Of a stretch of 64,000 nt of DNA, positions 38,601-53,695 are shown piece after piece. The position numbers were made by a program, and so were the translations under genes. The notes below the pieces were generated by a model that worked only from the letters and a program-made list of their open reading frames with translations, was not told where the DNA came from and searched no databases. The stretch is taken from assembly GCA_019914945.1 (NCBI GenBank), contig CM034100.1, positions 881,209 through 945,208 on the forward strand. The letters are read 5' to 3'. Positions within the stretch are counted from its first letter, which is position 1; the number at the start of each line of letters is the position of its first letter. Source of the DNA: Typha latifolia (Eukaryota > Streptophyta > Magnoliopsida > Poales > Typhaceae).

Positions 38601-41500
38601 CACAAGAGTACGAGGTTTTGCGGCTTCGGAGACGTGGGAGCTTTGCAGCCATTCATAGGGAAGTCTTCTTTCTTCCATATATGAAATTGCTCAAATGCTT
38701 TATCTATTTTTACCCTTCTTGGTTGCTTATATTTTATTATATATTACCTTATTAATATTATTTATTCTTTAATCCTTATATTCTAGATTTAATTTTAAAA
38801 ACACCTTGGATTAAATTTAACTTGATAACACATAAAGAATATTTTATTAATTTTTTAAAAATAAATACTTAAATTACCCCCTCATAGAAAAAAAATGCTC
38901 CGACTCTGCCCTCTTTTTTTTTATTTTTAAAAAAAAAGGAGTAGCGATTTCGGTAATTTTGTACATACGATTTAAGTTAACTATTATGTATGATTATTTT
39001 TAATTAAAAAACCTATCGTTGAGGTATCTTTAATAATTAAACTAAAATATAAAGAAATTAAAAATAAATACACATAAGATAGGATGTAAATAATAATAAA
39101 AGCAAAATGCTGAATAATTTTTTTTTTATTATCAATTTCCCTATTGTATACTCCAAGTCTAATCCAAATACTAAAAAGAAATATCACCACAAGGGAGTTA
39201 GCAGAAATATACCAGATATCCAGGAAGAATAACATTATGGCAATAAATTCAACGAGTCCAGCATACTATAAAATGATATAGGAATTTTCTAGATCATAGA
39301 TTGCGACAAATAATCTGCTACCAAAAACAAGTTTAAATGCTTAGGTTCAAAATTAATTTAGAAAATGCGACATAATTGGATAATTCCTACATCCATATAT
39401 ACTTGATAGTTGTAGAGGAACGGTTGGGCCGTGTGAACCAGGTCGCAGCCATAAATTAATTAAGCACACGTGATTCATTCGCCGGGGTGAGTGAATCACG
39501 CAATCTCTCCTTTTTCTAATGCAACTGTAAGCCTGTTACTCTCCGTGGACGAACAAGGTTGCCATGTCAACTCTTACCAAGAAAATGGAAAGGAAAGCAC
39601 CGCCTGTAATCAATGCCTTCAATCCAGTGAGTGGATAAGTTCTTAATCAAATTGAAAGCATCGTCGATTTAGTGTCGCAACTTTGATGGACTCGTTAGCT
39701 GGGTCAGAAACAAACATTGGTATCTGTCAATAAATCTTTATATTAACTTTGTAGAACAAGAACATAAAAACAGTTATAATCAGATGGAGGCAGCATCTAG
39801 GATACAGAAACTATCAGGACCTTATGGCAAGTTAGAAAGCAAAGTATATCTGACAACTCTTGAATGAGGATCCTTCACAAAAATTATTCTAGTTCGCCTT
39901 GGCCATTTAATCCCCAGACCTAACTTTTCATGCAGAGTTATTTGCCTTCCCAACCCCAACCTGCCTTTTTAATAGCTACGAATTGTCCTATAAACTCCCT
40001 TCTTCATCTGGTTTACTTGGTAATAGATTTACAAATAAGGGATTAGCCTGGAGAGAAAACAATCCTGTAGACAAAGGGCAAAAAATGGATGGTAGAATGT
40101 CTTCAGCACAAGATCTTAACTCACCAACTACTCAAAAAATTTAAATTGTTATAAAAGGGTGACTTTTTATTTAATTTTATAAGCAAAAATTCTCAGATTT
40201 GATACATAGTAAGCTGAGCAGAATAGAACAATAAGTTGTACAGAGGACAGCAGAAACTTTGGGATGTTTCATATCAGCAAATGTAGTGGATGGAATTTGA
40301 TGCACATGTTGGAATTTAAGGATAGACCAAGCAAATAACAGGCGCAGAGCCATTTGTCTGAATCTGCAACATCGTCGTCATCATTTATCTGTGGTTTCTT
40401 GTCTGATGTAAGTGTTAAACAAATCAAATTGACATCGGATCTGCTTCTCATGCATATCCCTATCTGTAAATCAACTATAACAGCAACGAACAGACAAAAA
40501 GTGCTTGTACCTTACGCACAATAGTTTGACAGGTCAAGATTTGATGGGGGTTAACTTCTACATACCATTTTCTTAGGAGAATTCTACACACCATGAATCT
40601 TCATGCAAGTCGTGTTGAAGAACGACAGTGACCACACTATTCAAACCTAGAAAACTGTCTTCATTTTCTTCGTACTTCATAAGTGAATAGAATCAAAGGG
40701 ATAACTGAAAAAAATCAAGAATAGAGACATCTTATAAATATAATAACTGGACAACAATATAAGCTCATTATAGGTTAAAAACGACTTGCAAGTTGATGCA
40801 ATATGAAGCATTATGTCGTGCAGTCACTATTTCTTAGCTGCTTACCAAGGAATTCAATAAAGACTGCCAGTTACAAGTATAATTAGACAAAGTAGAAACT
40901 GAGTGTAGAAGGATTCTAGAAGTCAGTTGCAAACAAGAGACCTCAACCTGCAGGTAGCAGGTTAACTTTCTTTTTTTTAAAAGTTTCAATGAAGCTGGCA
41001 TCTTATGACTTTTTCTCAGAAAAAAAGGGTTTGAACCAGCAGAAAGACAATTCAAGTACACTTAGTCCAATGGTGATAGCTACATGTTGTATCACTCTTG
41101 GGAGATAGTATTATAGAAACATACTATGTCTTAGTTCATGCAGAAGTTTCCCCTTTCTGTTGTACATGACTTTGCACCCTGCTAGATTTCTCCGCCTACA
41201 GAAGTTTCCCCTTTCTGTTGTTCATATATTGCTCCTATAGTCATTTCTGAACAAGCAATTCCAACATATAGATTATAGAAGCAATTCCTTGCGGTTCAAA
41301 TATTCTTCCCATGTCATTAATCTAGCTTATGGGTACCCTGCCAAAGAAGTATTTTACACTTCATATTAGTTATTCAATCCTTTTGTCATTGATCCATACA
41401 TCATGCATCTACCGACATGGCTCTAAGATTATATTCTATCTCAGAACAATCAACTCGGCATCACTTTCTAGATTTCAATAGGCTTAGATATGAATTATTA
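38601..41500. other. Intergenic DNA downstream of RAD51B
   Basis: AT-rich to average DNA without a recognised gene. A 23-bp direct repeat starting CAGAAGTTTCCCCTTTCTGT occurs at 41141 and 41199, a 58-bp period. The open frames on both strands are short and carry no known motif. Confidence 0.5.
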
Positions 41501-41502
41501 TT

Positions 41503-42145
41503 AGGGGTGAAAACAGATCAGATATGGATCAGATAATGCTCAATCCGTATCTAGATCAATATTTTTACTTCAGATACGGATTCAAATATGGATACTAGAT
41601 GAATAAAAAAATTTAAAACAATATCCTAACTAAACAGATACAGATTTTTTTTTGAATACGATTCGACTAATTGTTTAATAGAGGATCGGATTTTAAACGA
41701 ATGTGAAGCAAATTTTAAATAAATTATAACATCTCTTTTGGAGACAATTAACACAAAATATTAAGAGTTTTTAAGAAAAAATTCTCGCATGTCAAATGCA
41801 TACAAAATTAGCAAAATCAATCTCTACAAATAATATAGAACATACTATTAGTAACAATATCAATATTTACAATTTAAAAATGCAAACTAAAAATTAAAAA
41901 TTATTCAAAATATATGTGGATAAATGGATATTTGATTTCAGTATCTGAAAAATTATATCCGATCTATATATGTATCCATATCCGGGTTTTATAAAAAAAA
42001 CTTATCAGTAGTCAAATCCGTATCCAGGTTTTTTTCAAAAATCTTACTCGTATCTGTGTCGGATAGAAATTTTTTATCTGAATCTAATCCAAATCGGATT
42101 GGATAGAAGATCGGGTCAGAGTTAATTTGACCCATTTTTACCCCT
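41503..42145. mobile_element. hAT-like MITE candidate
   Basis: The left end reads AGGGGTGAAAACAGATC and the right end, reversed, reads AGGGGTAAAAATGGGTC, an imperfect terminal inverted repeat of the kind seen in plant hAT non-autonomous elements. The 643-bp body is full of GGATAC and GTATCC type words in both orientations and encodes nothing. I could not find a matching 8-bp target duplication, so the ends are old or slightly misplaced. Confidence 0.5.
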
Positions 42146-42578
42146 CATCATTATACTTATGTGATCTAAATCATCTTTGCTATGGCATCCTAAAATGTGT
42201 GAAACATCTGTAGAGAGATGGCGGCATGGCCTCATTGAAAAGCATTTGCTCACAAGGTCCTCACTCTAAGTTACCAGCAAAGACATAAGTTTACAATTCA
42301 TCTAGTAAACTTACAAAACTAGACAATTGAACGCTGATAAAAGCTCCTAAGAAAATCAAGAAACACAACAAATGTTTCAATAGAATAAATTAGCAAGTTC
42401 ATAAGCAATGAGTTATACCGTTAAGAGCATAGTCTGCAACTTACAGAGAAGTCTGTCAAAAGTGGCATTGATGAGAGAACGATGTACTTCACTGGGCAAA
42501 AATGTTGTGGCCTGGATAAATAGCCCATCAGACCGAAAAAATAAAGAAAGAAAAAGCAGCTAGAGAACTTATTTTCAC

Positions 42579-45500
42579 TTATGGACCTTGACAATGGATT
42601 CTGCTTATCTCAGGGCCTGATACATCAGTGCCTTCATCACTTAGCAATGAAATCCCAGAAGACTCCACAATAAATGGAAATGCTACTGCTCGAGATAAGG
42701 GTGATTTTGCCACCTTAATGAACCTGTGACCTGCAATATCATTTGTATGAGGACCAAAATTAGCAAAACTTTTGCTACTATCATCCATGCTCCAATAGAT
42801 CAATATAGTCTGGACAGGAAGATGTTAATCCCAATATGTCCTAAAACGGTTAGCCATACATAAAGAAGCAACATCAAGATATTTATTGTCCACAGTTTGA
42901 AAGGTACAAATGAGAGGTAAAAAATTTCTGCACCAGACTCGTGGTGGTAAATATGCTCATGTAGCAACTAGTTTAGAAAATCTTGTCTCTTTGACATGGC
43001 TAAAACTCATGGATTTCCTTCTTCGAAGATCCTAACGTACAAACTACAAAGGAATAGGGGAAGTTGTTATTATCATTTCTTCACAAAATTCTAATGTGCT
43101 TACATGAAACTTGCACCAGAGTCAGTCTAGATAAGCTAAGCAGGAACTAGGAAGTAGGAATCGGGATTGGCCAATTTTGAGAACCATGCTTAGAAATGCT
43201 CAGAAGAGAAAGAAGAAAATTTTCCAGGCTAGACTGTAGGACAATAGATCTCATAAGGTAGCTAAGCATGTTCCAAGACTTATGAATGAAGATGAAAAAT
43301 CACTTTTACTCTCCATAAGAATGAGGGGCGGAGGCTAGCCTCAGTGATCATTCGAAATACCTCCAAGTGGAATACAAGATTTATACAATAATGTGCCTTT
43401 CCAAGTTAAGATGTCTAGTGTTTATCAAGCAGTGAATCTATTTTGAACAATAGGTCTTCTGTACCCAGAACAACTGCTTATAAATCTTAAACTTAATAGT
43501 GGAACCACTGCTCATGAGCTCTCAGGCAACTTAAAATTCATTTTCTTTTAGCCAATAGTCTGTTACTATCCAACTGACCTGAATGAGCCTCAAAGACAAG
43601 ACGGATATTTACACCATGAGCCCATTGGATCCCTAAAGCAGCAATTAGATGAGATTCGAGCCTTACGGTATTCTCGCAAGTATCGTTCGTTTGCCCTGTA
43701 TTTAACAAAAAGAATAAACCCAATCCATGTCTCCATGAGCTAACAAAAGCATGCTCACATTGGAAATGAAGATATACCTTGAAATGGATACCGTAAGGAT
43801 TCATCATTGCTTTGACTACGTACTTGGTTTGTGACCACAACAGGGATTTGTGAGAACTCGGCTATAGATCTGTAAATCCTTATCGTTAATAAAGAAAAGT
43901 TGTTGAATGACAAAAGATTTAAGAAAGCTTAATATGATATCAAGTGAAAGACACTCCAATGCCATATTCTTAAGGTGGATTAATATTAAGGCGAAAATTC
44001 TTACTTAAGAAATGAAAGTGGCCATCTTAGAGGATGCTGCCGAGGACCAGTTGTACTTCTTTCAATATCCCTGCAAAATATAAGCACATCAAATTTCACT
44101 ATAGAAATACAAGAAGTAAATATAAAGGACCATTAAGAAGTAAACCTAGAGGTATTAAATGGAGCTTGACCTTACATTAAGATTTTTTCTGTTTTATGTA
44201 TATCTCATGGTTGCGCAACGAAATGGTGAATATATGATAACAAAATGATATAGGGGGGTGGGGGTGTAAGGGCTGGGTGGGGCGATAAATAGGCAAATCA
44301 TAATCAAAATACAGAGTTGCAGTCATGATTACAATATCATCATGGGAGAAAACAAAAGGACAAGAATGAGTACTAGCAACACCATACTGAATAAGTTATT
44401 AAGAGAATCTAATTGGGAATATCAGAAGACTGTACCTTCACTGTTAACAGTCGCAGGCACTTAAACAATTCTGTATAATTAAAAATATCATAGCATGCAA
44501 ACATCTTTCTACACAATGAAATGATGAATCCATTTTTCCTATGAATTTCCTTATGCATAATACCTTTCTTACTTGAGTTACACATAATACAGCCAACAGA
44601 TAAAACGTAATTTAAGGACAATCCTGAGTTGATCAGAACTACTTGAAGTAAATAAGACCTTACCCTGAAATCAGAGCAGCCATGCTGTCGACAATGATCA
44701 ACTTCACTTCATTTTGGAGAAGTGTCAGCTTCATCTGTTGCAAGCTGCACGAACACCACCTGATAAGCTCTAAGAGAAGTCTAAATGAACATTCTAGACT
44801 AGACCATAAAGGTAAATGGTTAGAGACTTAGACGAAAGATCCATCACATTTAAAGCTCATTGGCAACTTATATGAACTTTCATATGTTATTCCCTTTTCT
44901 CACATCAGTATCTAAATCTTAACCAGACCTCTGAGTAAAATCGGACAGGGATGTTGGTCGTATAACTATAATCCGTCCAGCCATCTGCAGAAGGAAATGA
45001 TGGGATAGCTCAGATCACTTGCATTCATATTTTTTTAATTCATATCCAGCAGCGCGTCAGCATAGCCATCTGCTTGTCACATGAAGACTGACAAAACAAC
45101 ATAACAGAATACCTCATTTAACCAGTAATCTGAATTTTAGCTACATTATATCCTCCACCAGATAAAGTAGGAATCATACCTTCGTAAGAATATGTTTTAA
45201 AACATGATAAACAAAAAAGAAAACCTTTTCTTCTTTCTCAAAGAGAAGAAAACCTTTTGTGCTAAGCCTTCTGATTGAAATATTTGTGGAAAGCTATTTT
45301 CTCCAATCTCAATCATCCTGACATAGATCATAAGAATGGTCCAACTGAAACATCATTAAAGAAGTGCAGCAAGTGTGAAACAAGGGAAGGTTAGCAACTA
45401 CCTGCGCGAAGAAAATTTAGATTCGGTATCGATATATATAACGCGACCATTTAGACCTCCGTAGCATGCAGGTAAGGTTGCTAACAACGAGAGCTTCAGA

Positions 45501-46581
45501 CAGAACTACATCATGACATAGTAGAGAATGTCAAAATTTTGAAACTTACAAACTAAATACCTCCTAAGTAGATGGAGATCTTTTACAACTTATGAGACCT
45601 GCCCGACTGTTTAGGAGCCTGATAGAGCTAGGACTACTTACATAGCTATATGGTTCAATGAGTAAATGTCTGATATTACAAGGATACTAATAGATAGTTC
45701 CATCTAGGAAGAGCACAAGTATATCTAACTTTGTCGTTTCAATTGACACCATAAATAAAGACTTTTGAATCTTTTGTTCAACAATGATTTTCTATCTACA
45801 TTTTCATTCTTGCAATGAGTTCATGTAATTCTTTTATTAACATTTAAATCCTACCTCCTCTCATCTCTCACGACTTCTAAGTTCAATTACTGAGCATTCT
45901 TGCAACAGAGATTATCTTTCTAGCGAACTTATCTCTCATTAAAATTTTAACTCAACTGTAGCAGAGCCATCAAGGAAACAAAAGAAAATAAGTAAATAAA
46001 ATCACATTATTAAAGCAACAGAATAAAAAAAACATTCCCATCGACAAATTACTTCGCTATCTACTAATTCATACACAACCATTGCTCCTCCCAACCAAAA
46101 TCACGACTCCCCACCATAGAAAACCTAATTCTAAGCCATCGGCCATCCATCACACTCTATAAACCAATAAGACCAACAAAATAAAATTCACAAATTTTTT
46201 TAAAGAAAAAAGAAGACGCTCACTTGGGTTTTCCCAATCCCCGAGGGCCCAACCAATTCCGTAAGAGCACCAACAGGAATTCCTCCACACAATGCTTCAT
46301 CGAGCCCACGCAGCGACGTCGGGAGATGTCCTCCGGACCTCACGCGATCCTCCATCAGCGCAAGCGCCTGCAAACCCTAATTCCTACATAAGAATCCGGA
46401 GAGAGAGAGAGAGAGAGAGAGAGAGCTCACAGTTTGATATGGAGGGCATGCAATCTCGCTGATTCGAGTCACCGCCGACCTCACTTGATCGAGATCAACG
46501 CCCAAAAGTGCCATCAGATCGACTTCGGGCAAGGAGAGAGCATCCTAAGGAGGGGACTCCAAGAAGAAGCTGAGAGAGAGA

Positions 46582-46643
<62 letters not shown>

Positions 46644-46739
46644 AGAAGGACAAACCTTGGCCGTTGTGATGTTGCGAGCGGCGAAGATTTTGGCCATGGA
46701 AGAGGGAAGTCCCATTTGGCAGATGAGCTTATTCGCCAT
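42579..46739 (-). CDS. RAD51B: DNA repair protein RAD51 paralogue RAD51B
   Basis: RecA-family ATPase that acts with RAD51C, RAD51D and XRCC2 in the BCDX2 complex to support homologous recombination in the nucleus. Eleven exons were rebuilt: 46739-46656, 46544-46431, 46367-46224, 45505-45402, 45317-45254, 44984-44929, 44744-44664, 44070-44005, 43869-43778, 43695-43579 and 42730-42579. All are GT-AG and in phase, giving 357 residues against about 370 in Arabidopsis. The start MANKLICQMGLP matches the family. Walker A is GPSGIGKT at 106-113, and Walker B is LIIVDS with Asp208. VVVTNQVRSQ and the carboxy-terminal AKSP and GISLLSDEGT blocks are present. Introns 1 and 2 are tiny and carry CT repeats. 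It lies between the AP2 gene and MPK3 on the same strand. Confidence 0.95.
46400..46425. repeat. (GA)n microsatellite in RAD51B intron 2
   Basis: About a dozen GA units within a 63-bp intron (46368-46430). In the sense direction it is a CT tract directly after the donor GTGAGC. Confidence 0.85.
46572..46638. repeat. (GA)n microsatellite in RAD51B intron 1
   Basis: A nearly pure GA array of about 67 bp, with one GGGA break, fills most of the 111-bp first intron (46545-46655). In the sense strand it forms a long pyrimidine tract just before the acceptor CCTTAG. Confidence 0.9.
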
Positions 46740-47820
46740 TGCTGCTCTCTATCATTTGCTGCTTTCCCGCTCTCTTGAACGGAAGTTGTAGACGACTGAG
46801 AGACGGATCGGGTTTTATTGGATCAGAATGAAATATCCGAACCCGAACCAGGCAATCAACTTTGTTTTTTTCTTTTAAGAAAATAAACACCACTTTTAGT
46901 TGTAATACTCTTTGAAATATAAGAAGTGGTTTTAGAGAGAATAAAATAAATCAATAATGTGCATAATTAAGGTACAATTTTTTTATTCTTTCCTTCTAAG
47001 AAAATAAGCACAGTCTGCAATTATATTACTTTTGAAGCATTTAAATGATTCAATAAGAACAACTATACCAGTTAAAATAATCTCAAGTATAATATTACCT
47101 TTCTAGTTGATAAAGGATAAATGATTCAAAAAAAAAGCGGGTAGTTTACACTCGCTAATTTTATTATTTATATTTTATGTTTGCTAATACGTTGACTATT
47201 TGTTCTCCTATTTAAACTTTTCTCTTTTATTTATTGTAACATTGTTAGGGATAAGATCATAGTCAAATTTTAGTTTAATTAAGACAGATTTCTTCTCCTA
47301 TTAAACTAAAATTTTCCAACTAAAATAATTTAATTTTAAAATTTGAATTGAATTTAAACTGTTTAAAACTCATGTATAAATTTTTCGATTTCTATAAGAA
47401 TATGAAAAAAAAATACTTAAATTCTAGGATATTTTTATCGATTAATTAAGTCACATATGTAATTGTCTAATATACCCTATAAATAATTTTTGTATTGAAT
47501 CATTCCTCAAAAGTTTTATTTCATCCAACAGGAAGGTTCAATACTATAATTTTATTGATATAGAATTAAAAACCTCTGTGAATTGACAATTTCACATGTT
47601 GAGGAAAAACATAAATCAATCAATCATATATTCATATACATACACTCAGGTCTATTTAGTTACGAGTACATCAACATTCACATCCAATGATGCAATCAGA
47701 ACAAATAAATGGATTCTTTGTGACATAATAGAACCATATCATCAAGCTCACTCATATTTACAGGGGAATCGACTTAGAAATCGTGAAAAGTATTTCTAAT
47801 AAATGACCGCCGCTAATAGT
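46740..47820. other. Intergenic, RAD51B promoter and MPK3 3' region
   Basis: About 1.1 kb of AT-rich DNA between the MPK3 stop and the RAD51B start, both on the minus strand. The right part should hold the MPK3 3' UTR. I see no clear TATA box and no other gene. Confidence 0.5.
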
Positions 47821-50783
<2,963 letters not shown>

Positions 50784-50822
50784 TTTCTCGAACAATAAAG
50801 GGCTAAATTAATGGCTTGTAGA

Positions 50823-50826
<4 letters not shown>

Positions 50827-50858
<32 letters not shown>
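50827..50858. repeat. (GA)n tract in the MPK3 leader
   Basis: About sixteen GA units (CT in the sense strand) lie 45 to 75 bases upstream of the MPK3 start codon, within the predicted 5' UTR. CT-rich leaders are common in plant genes. Confidence 0.8.
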
Positions 50859-50860
<2 letters not shown>

Positions 50861-50892
50861 GAGAATAGAGAGAAAAGGAGACTAAGAGGAGG

Positions 50893-50899
50893 TATTTAT
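50893..50899 (-). promoter_or_regulatory. TATA-like element of MPK3
   Basis: On the minus strand GGATAAATACC lies about 110 bases upstream of the start codon, just before the CT-rich leader. Position and sequence fit a TATA box; a transcription start near 50865 follows by inference. Confidence 0.5.
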
Positions 50900-51594
50900 C
50901 CGACTGTTTACTCTTATAACATCTACTTATCTTCCCAGAAAGCACCAAGCAAGAGCGGAGGAAAGCTTCTCCCGGGAAGTCAAAGTCGTTGTGCTGATGC
51001 TATTGACGGTTGAGATGCGCGCCGCCTCTGATCGGACGCACGATATTGGCTCGTGCGTTCAAAGACGTTGAATGGCGTCCTTTTAACTAATCAGTTTGTT
51101 AGGTAGCGTAATGTAAATGGGGACGCCGAAACGATGAAGCCCAGAGACTGCCTAGAAAGAAGAGTAGAAGGTAATAAGCCCAATTGGCACTTGCCTAAGA
51201 ATTGAGAGCTTCCCTGGAGTGTAGTAGTGTACCTTGTGATTTATTAATTAGCTTATTTGGACTTTTTCTCCCTCTCAATGAATACTATAATCATATGACG
51301 TGATTTAATACAAACCTCTCGCTTGTTATGAATTAATTGAAAGCGATCTTTGATTGTCATTGCCGACCTCGACCAAATTTTTATTTACATATTCGCATCT
51401 TTAAACAATAATTTTGAAAGGTTGATATAAAACTTAAAAACCTTGCTGCGATTCATTTTCGTATATAGATAACTTTTTTTTAAAGTGGGAATTTAAATAT
51501 CCCCTTATTTATCATTTTTGGCTTAATTAAGATACACATTTTCCAGCCCATTTTGCACATTACTCCTATCACGTAGAAAAAAAGTTATTGGGAG
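50900..51594. other. MPK3 upstream region
   Basis: Promoter-side DNA of MPK3, GC-rich near 50990-51060 and AT-rich beyond. No gene seen. It ends at the target site of the LINE insertion. Confidence 0.5.
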
Positions 51595-52690
51595 AGACTC
51601 TAACGTGCAACGCCCTCGGTCAAGGCGATATACCAGTCCCTGCTCCCTCAAAATGCTCAGCTCTGGGTAGGGTGGAGTAACCTATGGCGTCTCCAGGTAT
51701 CGCCAAGGATCAGAGTCTTCTGCTGGAAGCTCCTGTGGGGCAGGCTCCCGACGCGCGCCTACCTCCGCTACCTTCATATCGGCCCAGAGGATCGCTGTGC
51801 CATGTGCGGGCTATTCAGTGAGACGAGCGAGCACCTCCTCTTCACGTGTAGATACAGCAGGGAGGTATGGGAGATCCTGGGTACCAGAGAACGGCTGTCG
51901 GCGGCGGAGATCGACCTAGACTGGATCACGAAGGAGTGGAGTGTGGGCGCCGAGGAAGACGGACGGGCCAAAGGTTTGATAGCATGCACACTATGGTCCC
52001 TGTGGAAGAGCAGGAATGGCGTGGTGTTTAGAGAGAAGCGTACGCCGGAGCTGGCCGTGGTCGGGGCCGCGGTTCAAATGGCGGAGGAACAGTGCGTAAG
52101 CAAGCGGAAGATCCCGAAGCTTCGCACGACAAGGAAACCCTGGGAGCCGCCGGAGCTGGGATGGATCAAAGCAAACACCGACGGAGCCCTGCGAGTTGGT
52201 GCGTACCAAGGCGGAGCAGCGGCCATCTTCCGTACCGCGGAGGGAGAGTTTCTTCAGGCAGGGTGGGAGCCGTGCCCGGGCGCCTCGGCGCTTCAATCCG
52301 AACTCTGGGCTATCCTACCGGCGTTGAGGATGGCGGGGAGGATCCGGACTACGGTAGAGACCGACCGCACCGAGGCCATCACCGCGTGCGGCAACCGGCG
52401 CGCATCCATGGCGCGTCAGAAACCTCGCGCGTGAATGCGCGCGTTTAGCTAGTGAGTGTGGTGAGGTCAGGTTAACCCATGTTGGGAGAGAGGCCAATGC
52501 GGTCGCAGACTGGGCAGCAGCGAAGGCCAGTTTGGCCTCGGCGTACTGCCACGTGGAGCGTCTAAATAACGCTCCACCGGAAATATGTAACCTGTTAGCT
52601 GTCGACGCGGACACGTGGCGACAGCAAAATAATCGAAGCTGACCTCAGCTCTTTTGCAGTCAAAAAAAAAAAAAGACTCTAACGTGCAAC
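51595..52690 (+). mobile_element. 5'-truncated L1-type LINE with 17-bp target-site duplication
   Basis: The element body is 51612-52673, framed by identical 17-bp direct repeats (51595-51611 and 52674-52690, core GACTCTAACGTGCAAC). It ends in an A tail at 52662-52674. The plus strand is open from the left boundary and encodes the end of an L1 ORF2: the reverse-transcriptase zinc-binding region (FCWKLLWGRLPTRAYL, CAMCG, SEHLLFTC) and then the RNase H-like domain from WIKANTDGA. A frame change near 52400-52420 introduces a stop at 52434. The other frame continues with NLARECARLASECGEVRL and AVADWAA to a TGA at 52640-52642. The reverse transcriptase and everything upstream are missing, so the copy is dead on arrival. 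Its GC content is well above its AT-rich surroundings. Confidence 0.93.
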
Positions 52691-53695
52691 ATTACTCCTT
52701 GTTTTACATCCTCAACATGTAGCACATTATTCAGTATATAATTTTAAACAATGCAGGGTCTTAACTGAAACAATAGTGTCATAATTTAAAAATCTAAGAG
52801 AGGGCAATGGCCCATGTTCTTCAATCAGGTATTATTGAGCCGACCAGTCCTGAATCATTGGGTTACAAATTGGTGGAAGAAATAGGGCGATGGCCGCAAA
52901 CAAAAATACTACACTTAGCTAAAAAGAAATTGGATAATAATAAAATATAGTATTAAGCCTAGAACAATATATTTAAGTACTCATGCACAATTAAGAGTGA
53001 AGGATATAGAGTTAGACATCGTTAGCAATAGCACAAAATAGAAGGAAAAGGATAAGAAGGAAAAGCTCAAACAAGAGGAGAGGCCACCAGATGTGACATA
53101 TCGTAAGAGATAAAGAAGATATTCTCCCCTCCTTAGATACTAATTCAATGAGAAGGGAGAGCCACAAAAATTTTTTACCTCCACCTTCACCTTTACATAA
53201 CTAACCTGTATGGCTGAGCCAATAGCATCGTGAAGGGACGATACAGAGATGGTACACATGAAAGCTATTAAAAATCTTTAGTTATTAAGAGTAGCAATGG
53301 ATTCTAATAATCTAATCCTAATCTAACTCAAATTCGTGAGATTGGATCTTAAAACCATACACGGTATCTATCATATTCACACGTGAAAGTTATTACAAAT
53401 TTCTCTACTACATAGGCCTTCCTCACTACTAGTAGCAACTTGCTTCCCTCTCCCCTTCCATATCTCATAAGAGATTTCCCTCCACTCTGTCTCTTCTTCT
53501 TTTCTCTCTCTCTCCCTTTCTTCTTGTCTATCTATCATCTCTTATCATCGTTCTCTTATCATCACCTTCTTTAAGGTTTTCGTCACCCCATGTCGAATCT
53601 ATGTTGTGATATTGCTCTTAATTCCCTCTTCGCCAATCTTCACTTGTCTCTGTCGTCCTATCAATTCTGCCCCTTCCTCCATCGTTCATACCCTT
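52691..53695. other. Intergenic DNA between the LINE and the LTR element
   Basis: No gene recognised. The right third is rich in CT and continues on the far side of the LTR element, which shows that the LTR split a pre-existing CT-rich stretch. The last five bases are the CCCTT target copy. Confidence 0.5.

Noticed and set aside
46434..46778. 114-codon plus-strand frame with a long Arg-Glu repeat
   Set aside because: Translation of the GA microsatellite and the antisense of RAD51B exons 1 and 2.
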